Part shown: positions 1 to 8,326 of the stretch, one piece after another
Layout: every line of letters begins with the position of its first letter
Numbering within the stretch: position 1 is the first letter of the stretch
IMG/VR virus record: IMGVR_UViG_3300035181_002389
Location: 1-54,668 of that record
Source of the DNA: a virus
DNA: 54,668 bases
Reading direction: 5' to 3' (one strand)
Translations under genes and position numbers: made by a program
The notes under the pieces: model-generated
Seen by the model: only the letters and a program-made list of their open reading frames with translations
What the model was told of the DNA's origin: nothing
Databases searched by the model: none

Positions 1-1361
1 AGATATTTCAGAGAAGAACTACTAACGCTACCACCATTCTTAGCAGCTTTCTTAGCAGCGTATTTAGCAACAAGTTTATCAAAAATATCTTTAGGAACCC
101 AATCCTTTGTTTTATATTCATTACCTAATATTTTCTTTATATTTTCTAAACACATAAAATATGAAGTAATATCACCATCTTCATTAAGTGGCTGGTCAAC
201 AATAAAGTTTATTAATTCTTGGAATGCTTTCTTATCACTGTAAATGTACTTAATATAATCTGGTTCAAATATTGTAATCATATACAATGGGGTGCCGCAA
301 TGCCAAGGTAACTTTGTTTTAAATAATTCTACAAGTTCCATCGGTTTAAATTGCAGAAATGCACCTTTGCATGATCTTATTATCACCGTGCAAAGATCTT
401 TTTTACCAGCTTCATAATATAATTCAATTAGATTCTTCTTAATCTTATCATCAATCTTTACGCCATGTCCGATAATATACTCTTTAACCCATTTAATTAC
501 ATCATTTACGTCATAAGTCTTGCGAACTTTTTCAAAAACATCTGCAAACGATAAATTCTTTGGGTCAATTAACTCAGTAATACCCCACTTTTTAGCTTCT
601 TTTTCAAAGATCTTGTAGAGAACAGGATATTTGTGCGCGAGCGCACTTAGATCAATCGGTTTATCCGCTGAATCCATGAACTGGGCATTTTTAAAGTGAA
701 ATTGATACTTTTTACCATCATCAGTAATCACGATGTACAGCGGATCACCTATGTAATCACGAAAACGATTATCGTTATCAGCCGCAGTGCACCAACGAGT
801 ACCTTTACCAAAACATTTACTTGCTTCTTCAGTATGTGGTATGATAACTTTCACACCACCTCCTTCATAGAACACCTCTGCCTGTTTCACCTTGAAGAGC
901 TTTTCTATGAACTCTTTATATCGTTGATTATTGGACTTCATATCGTCCGCTTTAAATGGCGTGATCGCATCATCAAGTTCAGCAGATGACGTGTATTGGT
1001 TGAGATCCTTCTTTTCAAGTTTTGAGCGAAGTTTCTCGAATTTTTCAATTGAACTCTTGATCTTGCTTGCATCTTCAAGAGAGAAATCACCCTGTAAGTA
1101 CCAATTGACAATTTTTTGAAGGTGTTTTTCAGAAATATTGTTAGCCAGATACTTCACTACCTCAGCTGCATTCTCTAATTTTGGTTTACCTGCACCTCTA
1201 TCTTTTTGATACGCATTCCATAGTTTATCACCTTGTTTATTAGTGATATACTCTACTCTGTCTTCCAACAACATAGAGTTAAATGATTCTGCAAATGAAA
1301 GTAGTTTGAACATATGTGTAAATCCTAAATCAATATAATACGGGTTAACTATAGTGTGCAT
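1..1361 (-). CDS. Phage hypothetical protein with GTRWCTAA motif (C-terminus outside window)
   Basis: An open frame runs from an ATG at 1361 through the left edge, giving at least 453 codons; the stop lies outside the window. A purine-rich site (AAGAAAGAG) sits just before the ATG, and the gene starts 7 nt after the stop of the gene at 1369, so the two are probably cotranscribed. Midway the protein carries the motif KGTRWCTAA followed by a predicted beta segment (PLYIVITDDGKKYQFHF). This motif, a Trp-Cys pair after a glycine turn, recurs in many uncharacterised phage proteins. Before it is a charged helical stretch. I do not know its function. The reading frame is certain, the role is not. 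Confidence 0.8.
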   Translation of the reverse strand, partial: MHTIVNPYYIDLGFTHMFKLLSFAESFNSMLLEDRVEYITNKQGDKLWNAYQKDRGAGKPKLENAAEVVKYLANNISEKHLQKIVNWYLQGDFSLEDASKIKSSIEKFEKLRSKLEKKDLNQYTSSAELDDAITPFKADDMKSNNQRYKEFIEKLFKVKQAEVFYEGGGVKVIIPHTEEASKCFGKGTRWCTAADNDNRFRDYIGDPLYIVITDDGKKYQFHFKNAQFMDSADKPIDLSALAHKYPVLYKIFEKEAKKWGITELIDPKNLSFADVFEKVRKTYDVNDVIKWVKEYIIGHGVKIDDKIKKNLIELYYEAGKKDLCTVIIRSCKGAFLQFKPMELVELFKTKLPWHCGTPLYMITIFEPDYIKYIYSDKKAFQELINFIVDQPLNEDGDITSYFMCLENIKKILGNEYKTKDWVPKDIFDKLVAKYAAKKAAKNGGSVSSSSLKY

Positions 1362-1368
1362 CTCTTTC

Positions 1369-2016
1369 TTAGAGAGTGTTAATAAGTCCAGCCTTCTTCT
1401 TCAGCACGTCTAACTTTTGATCATAGCTAGCTGCCCATGATACAATGTCCTTGACCCACTTGGCAATCTTAACTGCTATACCTTTAATTGTATCAAGGAT
1501 GCCTTCATTGAGATTTTCATCAACCTTGCTCTTAATGCGTAATGCTGGTGATTTATCAGGAGCATTTGTGATCTCAGTATACATCTTGAAGATCTCATCA
1601 ACTTTAGCTTGTAGTTCATCTGGAATCAGCTTGACTAGCTCCTGTGCGATCTTCTCGTAGTTAACTACTACCTTTTTATCTTGTTCTGAGCTCTTAATAA
1701 GCTTTGAAAGAGTTAACGTAAATGAAGCAGTTTCTACTACGCGAGTAAGAACAACGTCTTCAGCATCAAAAAGATCAGTGACTTGTTCTTTGATTTGTTC
1801 ATTTAGTTCAGCACGTTTTTCGCTCATCTTCTTGATAGCTTGTTCAAGGCGTTCATAGCGACTAGCAAGCCTTGTCATAGCTGCAGAATCATTACCATGG
1901 AGCTCAACGGTAACACGATCAATTTTGTTCTTAACGATTTTTTCTTTATACGTGAGATCTGGTTTTCGAGATTCTAATAGAACATCTAGTTCTCTAATAA
2001 GTGGTGTCGTGCTCAT
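1369..2016 (-). CDS. Hypothetical coiled-coil protein
   Basis: 215 residues from the ATG at 2016, which is preceded by AAGGAAAAAATAAC; an upstream in-frame extension to 2076 lacks a ribosome binding site and was not used. Residues about 25-75 form a charged helical segment with heptad-like spacing (RYERLEQAIKKMSEKRAEL), followed by more helical sequence and a C-terminal basic/aromatic part with VKWVKDIVSWAASYD-like composition (AKWVKDIVSWAASYDQK). No catalytic motif is visible. It lies directly upstream of the WCTA-motif gene and probably shares its transcript. A T4-late-type TATAAATA box lies at 2184-2191 upstream. A structural or internal virion role is possible but unsupported. Confidence 0.7.
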   Translation of the reverse strand: MSTTPLIRELDVLLESRKPDLTYKEKIVKNKIDRVTVELHGNDSAAMTRLASRYERLEQAIKKMSEKRAELNEQIKEQVTDLFDAEDVVLTRVVETASFTLTLSKLIKSSEQDKKVVVNYEKIAQELVKLIPDELQAKVDEIFKMYTEITNAPDKSPALRIKSKVDENLNEGILDTIKGIAVKIAKWVKDIVSWAASYDQKLDVLKKKAGLINTL

Positions 2017-2183
2017 GTTATTTTTTCCTTCTGAGAATACGGACGTGACTTCTACAGAACAATTAGAAATCAGCACCTCGCGGCTATGAACTAATAGACC
2101 ATGCTATTAACTTCGTCGGCACTTCCTTTGGTTTTAAGCCCAATTTGGTTCTAAACTGGACATATTATGTAAAAGAACGAGGT

Positions 2184-2191
2184 TATTTATA
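2184..2191 (-). promoter_or_regulatory. Candidate T4-type late promoter box TATAAATA
   Basis: The exact octamer TATAAATA occurs on the minus strand in the divergent intergenic region 2077-2294, pointing toward the gene starting at 2016. T4-related phages use this octamer as the late -10 element. A leader of about 155 nt would follow. One octamer in AT-rich DNA can occur by chance. Confidence 0.4.
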
Positions 2192-2294
2192 ATAACTCAT
2201 CTACACGACTAAAGTTTGTGTATTTTCTTACTTGATTACAAAATAAATAATTAGATTATTGAAAATGTATTTTTAGATAACAATGGAGAAATAG

Positions 2295-3332
2295 ATGGTC
2301 ACATTTAAGCAATATCTTGAAGAAAACGAAGAAGAGCCTACTAACATAATCAAACCATGGTCTATCGAAAAAAGGGGAGCGAACATTAATGTTGCGATGT
2401 CATTATTAGACAAACACGCAAAAAATGGATGGTTAAAAGCCATTCAAAATGGCGGAGTAATTTATCGTGGGTTTGGCGACAAATTTAAAAAATCAAATTT
2501 CTTAATAATAGATTCCTCAACTGGAGAGAGGACATCTAAAGATTCTAATAATCTTTACCAGTTGATGCTTTCAACATCAACTGAAATGAAAGAATATGCA
2601 GATAGAAGTAAATCATTTATTTGTTCTACAAAAGTAGAAACTGCTGGACACTATGGTTATCCTGCTTACGTAATGGTACCGTTTGATGATACTATTCTTA
2701 CAGTATCAGAAGTATCAGATTTTTTCAAACAAATAATCGTATCTCCTATTTTTACAGGTAAAGTGAATCAGATGAATGAAATTTCTGCTTTTCTTACTTC
2801 TGTAGGTGTGAAAAAATCAAATAATAACAAATTCATGAATGCTGCTGAAATTGATAATCAATTAGAAAAACTGCCCCCTGAAAAGCTCATGTTTCTTTGG
2901 GATGTTTTTATTACACAAAAATCTTTAAAATTTACAAATGAAAAGTTTCAGAAAATCTATGATAAAATTGAACTCATAGACTTTCTAGTCTTACCTAAAA
3001 AAACAGAAAGAATTAAAGAAATAAAAATGCTTGAATCAGAAATAAATGCAGGCAGATTTACAATTTCGTCTGAAAGTTTAAAACGTGTTTATGAATTATT
3101 TAAATCAGAAAAAAATAAGCGATTTACTGCATTGGCTTCTGAGATAATGACTCCAGAATCTACTAAACTTTCTCTTGTAAAATATGGAGATCCTCTCAAG
3201 AAAAATGTTGAATGTTGGTTTTCTGGAAAATCAATAATTATTTCATTATCGTTGTTTAAAAAAATTCTTTTAAAACTTGAAGAACAAGGATTTCCAATTC
3301 ATGATTCTTTAAGAATATTTACTATCAAGTAA
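2295..3332 (+). CDS. Conserved phage hypothetical protein, IYRG/CST motifs
   Basis: 345 residues on the plus strand, one of few genes in that direction; ATG is preceded by GGAGAAATAG. The N-terminal half has the block GGVIYRGFGDKF, then DSSTGERTSKDSNNLYQL, then RSKSFICSTKVET and a hydrophobic YPAYVMVPFDDTIL stretch. The combination of an Arg after an aromatic (YRG), an STS/CST strand and later acidic residues resembles the layout of ADP-ribosyltransferase-like phage proteins, but the Glu motif is not identifiable, so this is only a hint. The C-terminal half is Lys-rich and helical (KKTERIKEIKMLESEI). It is flanked by minus-strand genes, so it must have its own promoter in 2200-2290. Confidence 0.75.
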   Translation: MVTFKQYLEENEEEPTNIIKPWSIEKRGANINVAMSLLDKHAKNGWLKAIQNGGVIYRGFGDKFKKSNFLIIDSSTGERTSKDSNNLYQLMLSTSTEMKEYADRSKSFICSTKVETAGHYGYPAYVMVPFDDTILTVSEVSDFFKQIIVSPIFTGKVNQMNEISAFLTSVGVKKSNNNKFMNAAEIDNQLEKLPPEKLMFLWDVFITQKSLKFTNEKFQKIYDKIELIDFLVLPKKTERIKEIKMLESEINAGRFTISSESLKRVYELFKSEKNKRFTALASEIMTPESTKLSLVKYGDPLKKNVECWFSGKSIIISLSLFKKILLKLEEQGFPIHDSLRIFTIK

Positions 3333-3410
3333 AACTAATACATGAAGATAATATAGCGCGTATTTTCCGAACTCATAGATCCGGCTAAAAGCTAACTTGC
3401 CAGTGCCTCT

Positions 3411-3851
3411 TTAGGTTTTAAGTCCGACTTGAACATTGTTATTCTTCGTTTTGTAGAGTGAGATCACTTCCATACCATACTTGTCTTCACGGTATTCCTT
3501 AAAGCCTTTTAGTTTCAAGTATTGAAAAAGATTAGGATTGATGACATCGTGAAACATGATGCTCACCCCTAAAGACTCAAAATCCTTCAAAAATTTTGAG
3601 AAATAACCTTTACCTCTAAATTCTGGTTTTAACTTAATATCTCTTACTGCTAGAAAAGTTCTTTGTTTTCCATCTATTTCTCTGTTTAGGTGAATAACAA
3701 GCAAACTTTCTAGAATAGACTCATCTTCTTTCTTTCCCATATACAAAGATAGTTCACTAATGTTGATGTCATCTTTGAGATTGACAATCAATTCATCAAG
3801 TGTTTTTACGAAAGTTCTTGACATATGTTTTAAAAATCGTGCAATGATCAA
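3411..3851 (-). CDS. GNAT-family acetyltransferase
   Basis: 146 residues if translation starts at the TTG at 3849-3851, whose first bases overlap the TGA stop of the upstream gene (TTGA overlap); the first ATG (3824, residue 10) has no recognisable Shine-Dalgarno site, whereas GAAAG lies about 10 nt before the TTG. The GNAT motif A is at residues 72-83: IKLKPEFRGKGY, matching the R-x-x-G-x-G acetyl-CoA pyrophosphate loop, followed by a helix and a C-terminal strand with YLKLKGFKEY typical of motif B. The family transfers acetyl groups from acetyl-CoA to amines; the substrate here is unknown. Translational coupling to the gene at 3848-4024 is likely. Confidence 0.8.
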   Translation of the reverse strand: MIIARFLKHMSRTFVKTLDELIVNLKDDINISELSLYMGKKEDESILESLLVIHLNREIDGKQRTFLAVRDIKLKPEFRGKGYFSKFLKDFESLGVSIMFHDVINPNLFQYLKLKGFKEYREDKYGMEVISLYKTKNNNVQVGLKT

Positions 3852-4024
3852 TCAACGATGCTTTCGATAAACTCGTCGACAAGGTACAAGCTTTCCATTG
3901 TGCGTGTGAGAACATCACTATTGGTAATAATGCGTTCACCTTTAGCACGCTCAAAAATAAATTCAGCATACTCTTTTTCGAGCAAGTAATTGTCAAATTT
4001 GTTAAGTGCTTCTTCACAAGTCAT
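3848..4024 (-). CDS. Small acidic hypothetical protein
   Basis: 58 residues from the ATG at 4024, preceded by AAGGAGATTATC; an upstream extension to 4066 has no such site. The protein is helical and acidic (ALNKFDNYLLEKEYAEFIFE) and ends in DEFIESIVD. Its stop overlaps the TTG start of the GNAT gene, suggesting a two-gene operon. No known family recognised. Confidence 0.7.
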   Translation of the reverse strand: MTCEEALNKFDNYLLEKEYAEFIFERAKGERIITNSDVLTRTMESLYLVDEFIESIVD

Positions 4025-4115
4025 GATAATCTCCTTGTCATCAAATTTAATTACAACGTATAACAAATATTAAACACTACTAAGCATTTGTCATTTGAAA
4101 TTATACGTGTTACTT

Positions 4116-4199
4116 TCATGCTTGAACAATAAGGAACACAAAAGCTGCAAACAAAAGTGTCAAAACATAACCAACGATGAATTTTTGGGCAGGTTTCAT
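4116..4199 (-). CDS. 27-aa single-span membrane peptide
   Basis: A tiny gene with a good ribosome binding site (GAAAGGAAATATC before ATG at 4199). The peptide starts MKPAQKFIVGYVLTLLF and continues hydrophobic to its end, so it is one membrane span with a short positively charged N-terminus. Such miniproteins are common in large phages and may act on host membrane proteins; function unknown. Confidence 0.6.
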   Translation of the reverse strand: MKPAQKFIVGYVLTLLFAAFVFLIVQA

Positions 4200-4293
4200 G
4201 ATATTTCCTTTCAGTGCTTCCACTTTTGTTTGTTGATATTATACAACAAAGGCATTATCTTATACTAAACAAAATTACGCGCACATACCTACT

Positions 4294-4428
4294 CTAAATA
4301 ATCAAGGCTATGAGACCTACCAAGAAAATAGAAATAACCATGATAAGCCAAAGGCAAATTTTGATAGATGCTATGAAAACTAGAAAGATGCCAATGATTA
4401 CATTGGCAAAATATGAAATGACTTTCAT
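4294..4428 (-). CDS. 44-aa two-span membrane protein
   Basis: ATG at 4428 preceded by AAGGAATGACATC. Nearly the whole product is hydrophobic (MKVISYFANVIIGIFLVF, then a KIC turn, then LWLIMVISIFLVGLIALII), consistent with a helical hairpin in the membrane. Likely independent small gene between the ClpP terminator and the 27-aa peptide gene. Function unknown. Confidence 0.6.
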   Translation of the reverse strand: MKVISYFANVIIGIFLVFIASIKICLWLIMVISIFLVGLIALII

Positions 4429-4493
4429 GATGTCATTCCTTACATTGTTTTCAGTTATTGGTTAATTTATTATAGACAATCTGAAAAATATAA

Positions 4494-4518
4494 ACAATTC
4501 AACAACGTGTTGAATTGT
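4494..4518 (-). terminator. Rho-independent terminator after the ClpP-like gene
   Basis: Perfect 11-bp inverted repeat (ACAATTCAACA / TGTTGAATTGT) with a 3-nt loop, followed on the minus strand by TTATATTTTT. A second short stem, GGGGCA/TGCCCC with loop TTAG, lies upstream at 4536-4551. Together they probably end the transcript of the gene at 4589-5200. Confidence 0.7.
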
Positions 4519-4588
4519 TTTGACAGCCTTAGCTGGGGGCATTAGTGCCCCTGACTTCACTATCAAGATACAGTTTTATGTACTCATG

Positions 4589-5200
4589 TTAAACACCTAG
4601 AATCTTGTCGATGACGCCATTAGCGAGGGCTTCGTCAGCATCCATATACCAGTCCGTTTTCGTCTTGTAATTCTCTTCCAACTTCGCTAGACTGATCTTT
4701 GTGCGCTTCACGACCATCTCCATGATTCGTTTCTGCAGCCGCTGCACCTCAGCAATTTCTTCTTCCATATCTTTTAGCTTACCCCATACCATGCTGCCGA
4801 CTTGATGGAACATCAACGTCGAGTTTCGCATCGCGAAGCGCTTGTGACCGTGAATCGCCATCATGAATCCGCACGACATGGCCGTGCCAGTGACGATGGT
4901 GTGAATCGGTGTCTTTGAGTTGTCTATAATGGAAAGAAGACCGAAGCACTGATATACAGACCCGCCGTAGCTGTCGATGTAGATTTTGATCGGTGCAGGT
5001 TTGTAGCTCAAGCCGTATACAGGATACAACTTGCTTAGATATTCGTCATTCTTGTTGATTGTGACGATAGATTGCGAAAGCTCTGCAATGCTAGATTGGT
5101 CAACTTGCTTATTGAAAAACAAATCGCGCACCTTCGGTACAGGCAGCATGATATCATCTGGCGAAATATGGTGTTCTCCGTGTTCTACATTTTCAGACAT
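4589..5200 (-). CDS. clpP-like: ClpP-like serine protease
   Basis: 203 residues; ATG preceded by AAAGGAGATTATATTAA. The ClpP fold is clear: the glycine-rich loop IDSYGGSV at 75-82, nucleophile Ser109 in GTAMSCGFMMA, His132 in LMFHQVGS, and Asp183 in KTDWYMDADEALANGVID. ClpP peptidases form barrels that degrade proteins fed by AAA+ unfoldases; phage copies may process head proteins or host factors. Length matches bacterial ClpP (about 195-205 aa). No ClpX or ClpA gene is in the window, so it would have to use a host unfoldase or act alone. Local base composition is more GC-rich than the neighbours, compatible with acquisition from another source. Confidence 0.92.
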   Translation of the reverse strand: MSENVEHGEHHISPDDIMLPVPKVRDLFFNKQVDQSSIAELSQSIVTINKNDEYLSKLYPVYGLSYKPAPIKIYIDSYGGSVYQCFGLLSIIDNSKTPIHTIVTGTAMSCGFMMAIHGHKRFAMRNSTLMFHQVGSMVWGKLKDMEEEIAEVQRLQKRIMEMVVKRTKISLAKLEENYKTKTDWYMDADEALANGVIDKILGV

Positions 5201-5231
5201 TTAATATAATCTCCTTTACAAATTAAAACCT

Positions 5232-5948
5232 TTAATCATAATATTCGATGATTACAGTCGTGATAGGTTCAGCTTCGTTCACAATGCGAATGAATTCCAT
5301 TTTTTGTTTTTCGCGGATTGCGGCTAATTTTTCATTTATGTTAATGTTCGAATCTTTTAGTGCAATTGCTTCCATAAATGCAGCTTGAACTGCGACATTT
5401 TTAATTTGATAGCAGATGCCTTTGCAGACCGTTGCCCATGCAATCTGCTTACACAAAACACAATGTCTATCATTCAATATTGCATTCCAAATGTTTTTCT
5501 CTACAAACGTTAGTAACTCTTCTTCAGACACTTTACCTTTCTGACAATTGCTATATGCGTCAAGAGCACTAGTTATAGCTTTCCAAGATGTATAATCCTT
5601 TGACACATTACGAAGAATGTCTTCCTCAGCTTTAGAAAGATCGGCATCTGATGCTTCGCCGTTCAAATAACGTTCTGCAACACTGATCGCCTCAATGCAA
5701 TGTGGATCCTTAATCAGGTGCTGAATTTGGCGAGCGCACCAAACAACAAACTGTCGCCACACACGTTCATACTTTGGTTCAACTCGACAGCACCATAGCG
5801 CGTCGCTCAATCCATGAACCTCAGCAATTTCAGCATAAGATATTGGTTTATCATTTTCTCTAATGCTATCCAAGCGAATAAGAAGACTCTTCAAAGCATC
5901 ATTGATTGGAAGCATTGAGTAAATGCTACTCATTGTGGTTGTAATCAT
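5232..5948 (-). CDS. Hypothetical helical protein with DALWCCR and AERYLNGEAS motifs
   Basis: 238 residues, ATG preceded by AAAGGATATAA. The middle part has two related helical blocks: SDALWCCRVEPKYERVWRQF with VVWCARQIQHLIKDP and ISVAERYLNGEASDADLSKA. This arrangement is shared by a bacterial/phage domain of unknown function that resembles some putative immunity proteins; that relation is tentative. Five to six Cys residues cluster near 145-170 (RHCVLCKQIAWATVCKGICY). Predicted soluble, all-helical. No enzymatic motif seen. Confidence 0.7.
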   Translation of the reverse strand: MITTTMSSIYSMLPINDALKSLLIRLDSIRENDKPISYAEIAEVHGLSDALWCCRVEPKYERVWRQFVVWCARQIQHLIKDPHCIEAISVAERYLNGEASDADLSKAEEDILRNVSKDYTSWKAITSALDAYSNCQKGKVSEEELLTFVEKNIWNAILNDRHCVLCKQIAWATVCKGICYQIKNVAVQAAFMEAIALKDSNININEKLAAIREKQKMEFIRIVNEAEPITTVIIEYYD

Positions 5949-5957
5949 TTATATCCT

Positions 5958-6119
5958 TTAATCTGTTGCATTTTTGAAGATATCACATACCATAATAGTA
6001 AGCCCAATAAAACAAAGCACGCCTGCCTCAGCATTTGATACTGAAGGGAAAAAATCTGAAATGACGACTGAAAACATAGCAATAATGTACCCAACAGCAA
6101 ATGTAAATAAACCCTTCAT
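5958..6119 (-). CDS. 53-aa two-span membrane protein
   Basis: ATG at 6119 preceded by GAAAGGAAATTAGG. The product starts MKGLFTFAVGYIIAMFSVVI and has a second hydrophobic span (GVLCFIGLTIMV) after a PSVSNAEA turn. Length (53 aa) and layout match the MKG-type small membrane proteins at 8994 and 22106, so it may be a divergent member. Function unknown. Confidence 0.65.
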   Translation of the reverse strand: MKGLFTFAVGYIIAMFSVVISDFFPSVSNAEAGVLCFIGLTIMVCDIFKNATD

Positions 6120-6238
6120 CCTAATTTCCTTTCTTGGTCATGTTCTTGTTAAACATGAGATCATATTTGTCATTTTCATGTGGAATCTTGATTCCCTCAG
6201 ACTGTGTCATTACTTAATTTGTACGAAACAATCATGTT

Positions 6239-6838
6239 TCAATTGCGTTCTGTTTTTTTGCTTTGAATCGCAATATCTACTGATTTTCTAACATATAAAT
6301 CCTCATCATTGGCAAGAATATCAAGACCATAACCTTGCTTGGCTACCGCTCCTCGAACAAATGGTGATGGATCATTTACCAGCTTTTCAAGGCCATAGCC
6401 TTTCTCAGCTACAGCTAAGCGGACTATGTTTTCTGGATCATTCACGAGAATATCAAGACCGTATCCTTGGTGAGCAACTATACATCGCACAATAGGATCA
6501 GGATCATTAACCAATTTTTCTAAACCGTAACCTTTAGTGGCAACTGTAGCGCGAATTTTATATTTAGGATCCGAAACCAAAATATCGAGAGCATGGCCCA
6601 TCATAGCTAAGGAAAGACGAATATAGTAATTTCCTCTTCGAGCTTTCTTAATGATTTCCTCTTTAGTTGTCTCATCGTTGAACATAACAAAGGTGATTAA
6701 ACTATACTCATCGATGGTAAGTTTTCCATCATTAATGAGACCAATGAGATCTTCATAATGGTATATTCGTTCGTCTATAATGGCGACTTGGTCAATTACA
6801 ACGACCTTATTCCCGTTACGAAGTGTGAAAAATTGCAT
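6239..6838 (-). CDS. LRV-like alpha-solenoid repeat protein (copy 1)
   Basis: 199 residues. After an N-terminal beta-rich domain of about 50 residues (VVVIDQVAIIDERIYHYEDL), the C-terminal two thirds consist of 22-residue units of the form GYGLEKLVNDPDPIVRCIVA; five to six are visible from about residue 78. The pattern (L-x-x-L-x-x-D-x-x-x-x-V-R-x-x-V-A) resembles leucine-rich-repeat-variant/HEAT-like two-helix repeats that form curved binding surfaces. The start has only a weak ribosome binding site and lies 30 nt after the next paralog, suggesting cotranscription. Seven paralogs occur in this window. Target unknown. Confidence 0.8.
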   Translation of the reverse strand: MQFFTLRNGNKVVVIDQVAIIDERIYHYEDLIGLINDGKLTIDEYSLITFVMFNDETTKEEIIKKARRGNYYIRLSLAMMGHALDILVSDPKYKIRATVATKGYGLEKLVNDPDPIVRCIVAHQGYGLDILVNDPENIVRLAVAEKGYGLEKLVNDPSPFVRGAVAKQGYGLDILANDEDLYVRKSVDIAIQSKKTERN

Positions 6839-6867
6839 TTTAGATTTCTATTTTTGATTGAAGAGAA

Positions 6868-7476
6868 TCACCACAAGATAGAAGGTGTATTTTTTCGTTC
6901 TGACAACACTTTCTTTGCAGTTTCTCGAACAAAAAAATCTTCATCGTTGATGAGACTATCCAGTCCGTAGCCTTTTTCAGCGACAGCGCGTCGAACATTT
7001 GGTGAAGGATCATTCACCAGCTTTTCAAGACCATATCCTTGCTCAGCGACAACTTCGCGGACAATATGATTCGTGTCATTCACGAGGATATCGAGACCAT
7101 ATCTGTTACTAGCGACCCTCGAGCGCACAACTGGATTCGGATCGTTTACTAATTTTTCGAGATGGTCTCCAATGTGTGCAACTTCAGCTCGAACCGTAGG
7201 ATCAGGGTCCGAAACTAAAATATCGGTTGCAAACCCTAGGCTGGCTAATACGAAACGAACATCAGGGTCTTCACTTCGAGCATGTTCTTCGATAGTCTCA
7301 TCCAATTCAGGCATGCCCGAAAATGCGGACATAATCTCATCATATTCTTCATTAGTCAGATATTTACTTTTTACCAGATCATAGACATCTTCATGATAAT
7401 AAAATGTGCCATTAATGACAATGTCATAGTAGACGATTATAACTTTCTTACCTTTGCTGGTGAAGAAAACATTCAT
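6868..7476 (-). CDS. LRV-like alpha-solenoid repeat protein (copy 2)
   Basis: 202 residues, ATG preceded by TTAAGGAGCATTAAA. It has the same design as the copy just downstream: a short beta domain (GKKVIIVYYDIVINGTFYY), a linker helix ending in EHARSEDPDVRFVLA, then 22-residue units such as GYGLDILVNDTNHIVREVVA and GYGLEKLVNDPSPNVRRAVA. Repeat DNA between the two genes is similar enough that unequal recombination is easy to imagine. Ends with a basic tail (KKVLSERKNTPS). Confidence 0.82.
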   Translation of the reverse strand: MNVFFTSKGKKVIIVYYDIVINGTFYYHEDVYDLVKSKYLTNEEYDEIMSAFSGMPELDETIEEHARSEDPDVRFVLASLGFATDILVSDPDPTVRAEVAHIGDHLEKLVNDPNPVVRSRVASNRYGLDILVNDTNHIVREVVAEQGYGLEKLVNDPSPNVRRAVAEKGYGLDSLINDEDFFVRETAKKVLSERKNTPSILW

Positions 7477-7487
7477 TTTAATGCTCC

Positions 7488-7685
7488 TTAATTGCAGGGA
7501 TTAATCGCCCTGAGAACTTGTAGAGCCTTGACAATCTGTTCAGAGCGATCAAGAGACAGTCCAGTATCTTTGGCGACTTCGGACGCAGAGAAGTAACGAC
7601 CATCAATCAAATCTTGAGCAGCCTTGATTGCATCAGCAAGCAAATTCATTTGCGTTTGGGTTTTAGTCATTTCAGTAAGCTTCAT
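7488..7685 (-). CDS. Small putative helix-turn-helix protein
   Basis: 65 residues from the ATG at 7685, preceded by AAAGGAATGATC; two extra codons upstream were excluded. The segment YFSASEVAKDTGLSLDRSEQ followed by IVKALQVLRAI has the spacing of a helix-turn-helix, with an N-terminal helix (LADAIKAAQDLIDG). It could bind DNA as a small regulator. It overlaps the end of the upstream gene at 7672 by 14 nt, so the pair is translationally linked. Confidence 0.65.
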   Translation of the reverse strand: MKLTEMTKTQTQMNLLADAIKAAQDLIDGRYFSASEVAKDTGLSLDRSEQIVKALQVLRAINPCN

Positions 7686-7920
7686 GATCATTCCTTTCTA
7701 CATCTTTCATCAATTTCTTGATATCTTCGTATACAACTTCCCAACCAATATCAGAACGTTTATCCAGGAAATCCCAAATTCCAAATGCTTGATGGGCATT
7801 TGGATCACAAACGCCCCAATTATTGCAGTAGACGGCTCCATTTTCATGGATAAAACATTCAAGTTCAATTGGCACCGTTTCGCCCGTATCCTTGAAAAAG
7901 CTTCTTATTATAATCTTCAC
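7672..7920 (-). CDS. Hypothetical protein, GTG start
   Basis: 82 residues from a GTG at 7918-7920 (KIIIRSFFKDTGETVPIELE onward). The nearest Shine-Dalgarno site (AAAGGA) is 13 nt upstream and is better placed for an ATG at 7925-7927, which opens a 20-codon frame (MTGEDYNKKLFQGYGRNGAN) overlapping the start of this gene. That short frame could be a leader peptide, or the true start could have been disturbed. The product is small, acidic at its C-terminus, and contains an aromatic core (GIWDFLDKRSDIGWEVVYED). Unknown family. Confidence 0.6.
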   Translation of the reverse strand: MKIIIRSFFKDTGETVPIELECFIHENGAVYCNNWGVCDPNAHQAFGIWDFLDKRSDIGWEVVYEDIKKLMKDVERNDHEAY

Positions 7921-7980
7921 CAGTCATCATCAATCCTTTTTCTAAATGCTCGAGAATATCAATTTAGTGCCAGGAAATAA

Positions 7981-8286
7981 TCACTCTGTTGCAGTTGACT
8001 CTTCTTTCGACCGTTTCACCTGATCATGCAGAATTGACAGAATGAAATTGCTAACAATTTTCTCGATATTTTCGTGTGTTGCCTTTGGCGATTGGTCACT
8101 ATTGATGATATCAAAGCTGTAATGAAGTAGACCCTCAACCTTGTCATCAAGCTGCATATCAGCGATTGTAAACATCACTCCTGCCCATTCACCCTCTTCA
8201 ATTCTAAACGTAATAGGATTGTCGCTTTTGACCACCGTAATGTCGGGCACGGTGATCGTATCATTTCCACTTTGGAATGTTTTCAT
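7981..8286 (-). CDS. Hypothetical protein
   Basis: 101 residues, ATG preceded by GAAGGAAATAAA. Predicted beta-rich N-terminal half (DTITVPDITVVKSDNPITFR, then a WAGVMFTIADM strand) and a helical C-terminus ending with a charged tail (RSKEESTATE). No recognised motif. Confidence 0.65.
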   Translation of the reverse strand: MKTFQSGNDTITVPDITVVKSDNPITFRIEEGEWAGVMFTIADMQLDDKVEGLLHYSFDIINSDQSPKATHENIEKIVSNFILSILHDQVKRSKEESTATE

Positions 8287-8326
8287 TTTATTTCCTTCAT
8301 GTTAAACCAAAAAACACTTCAACATC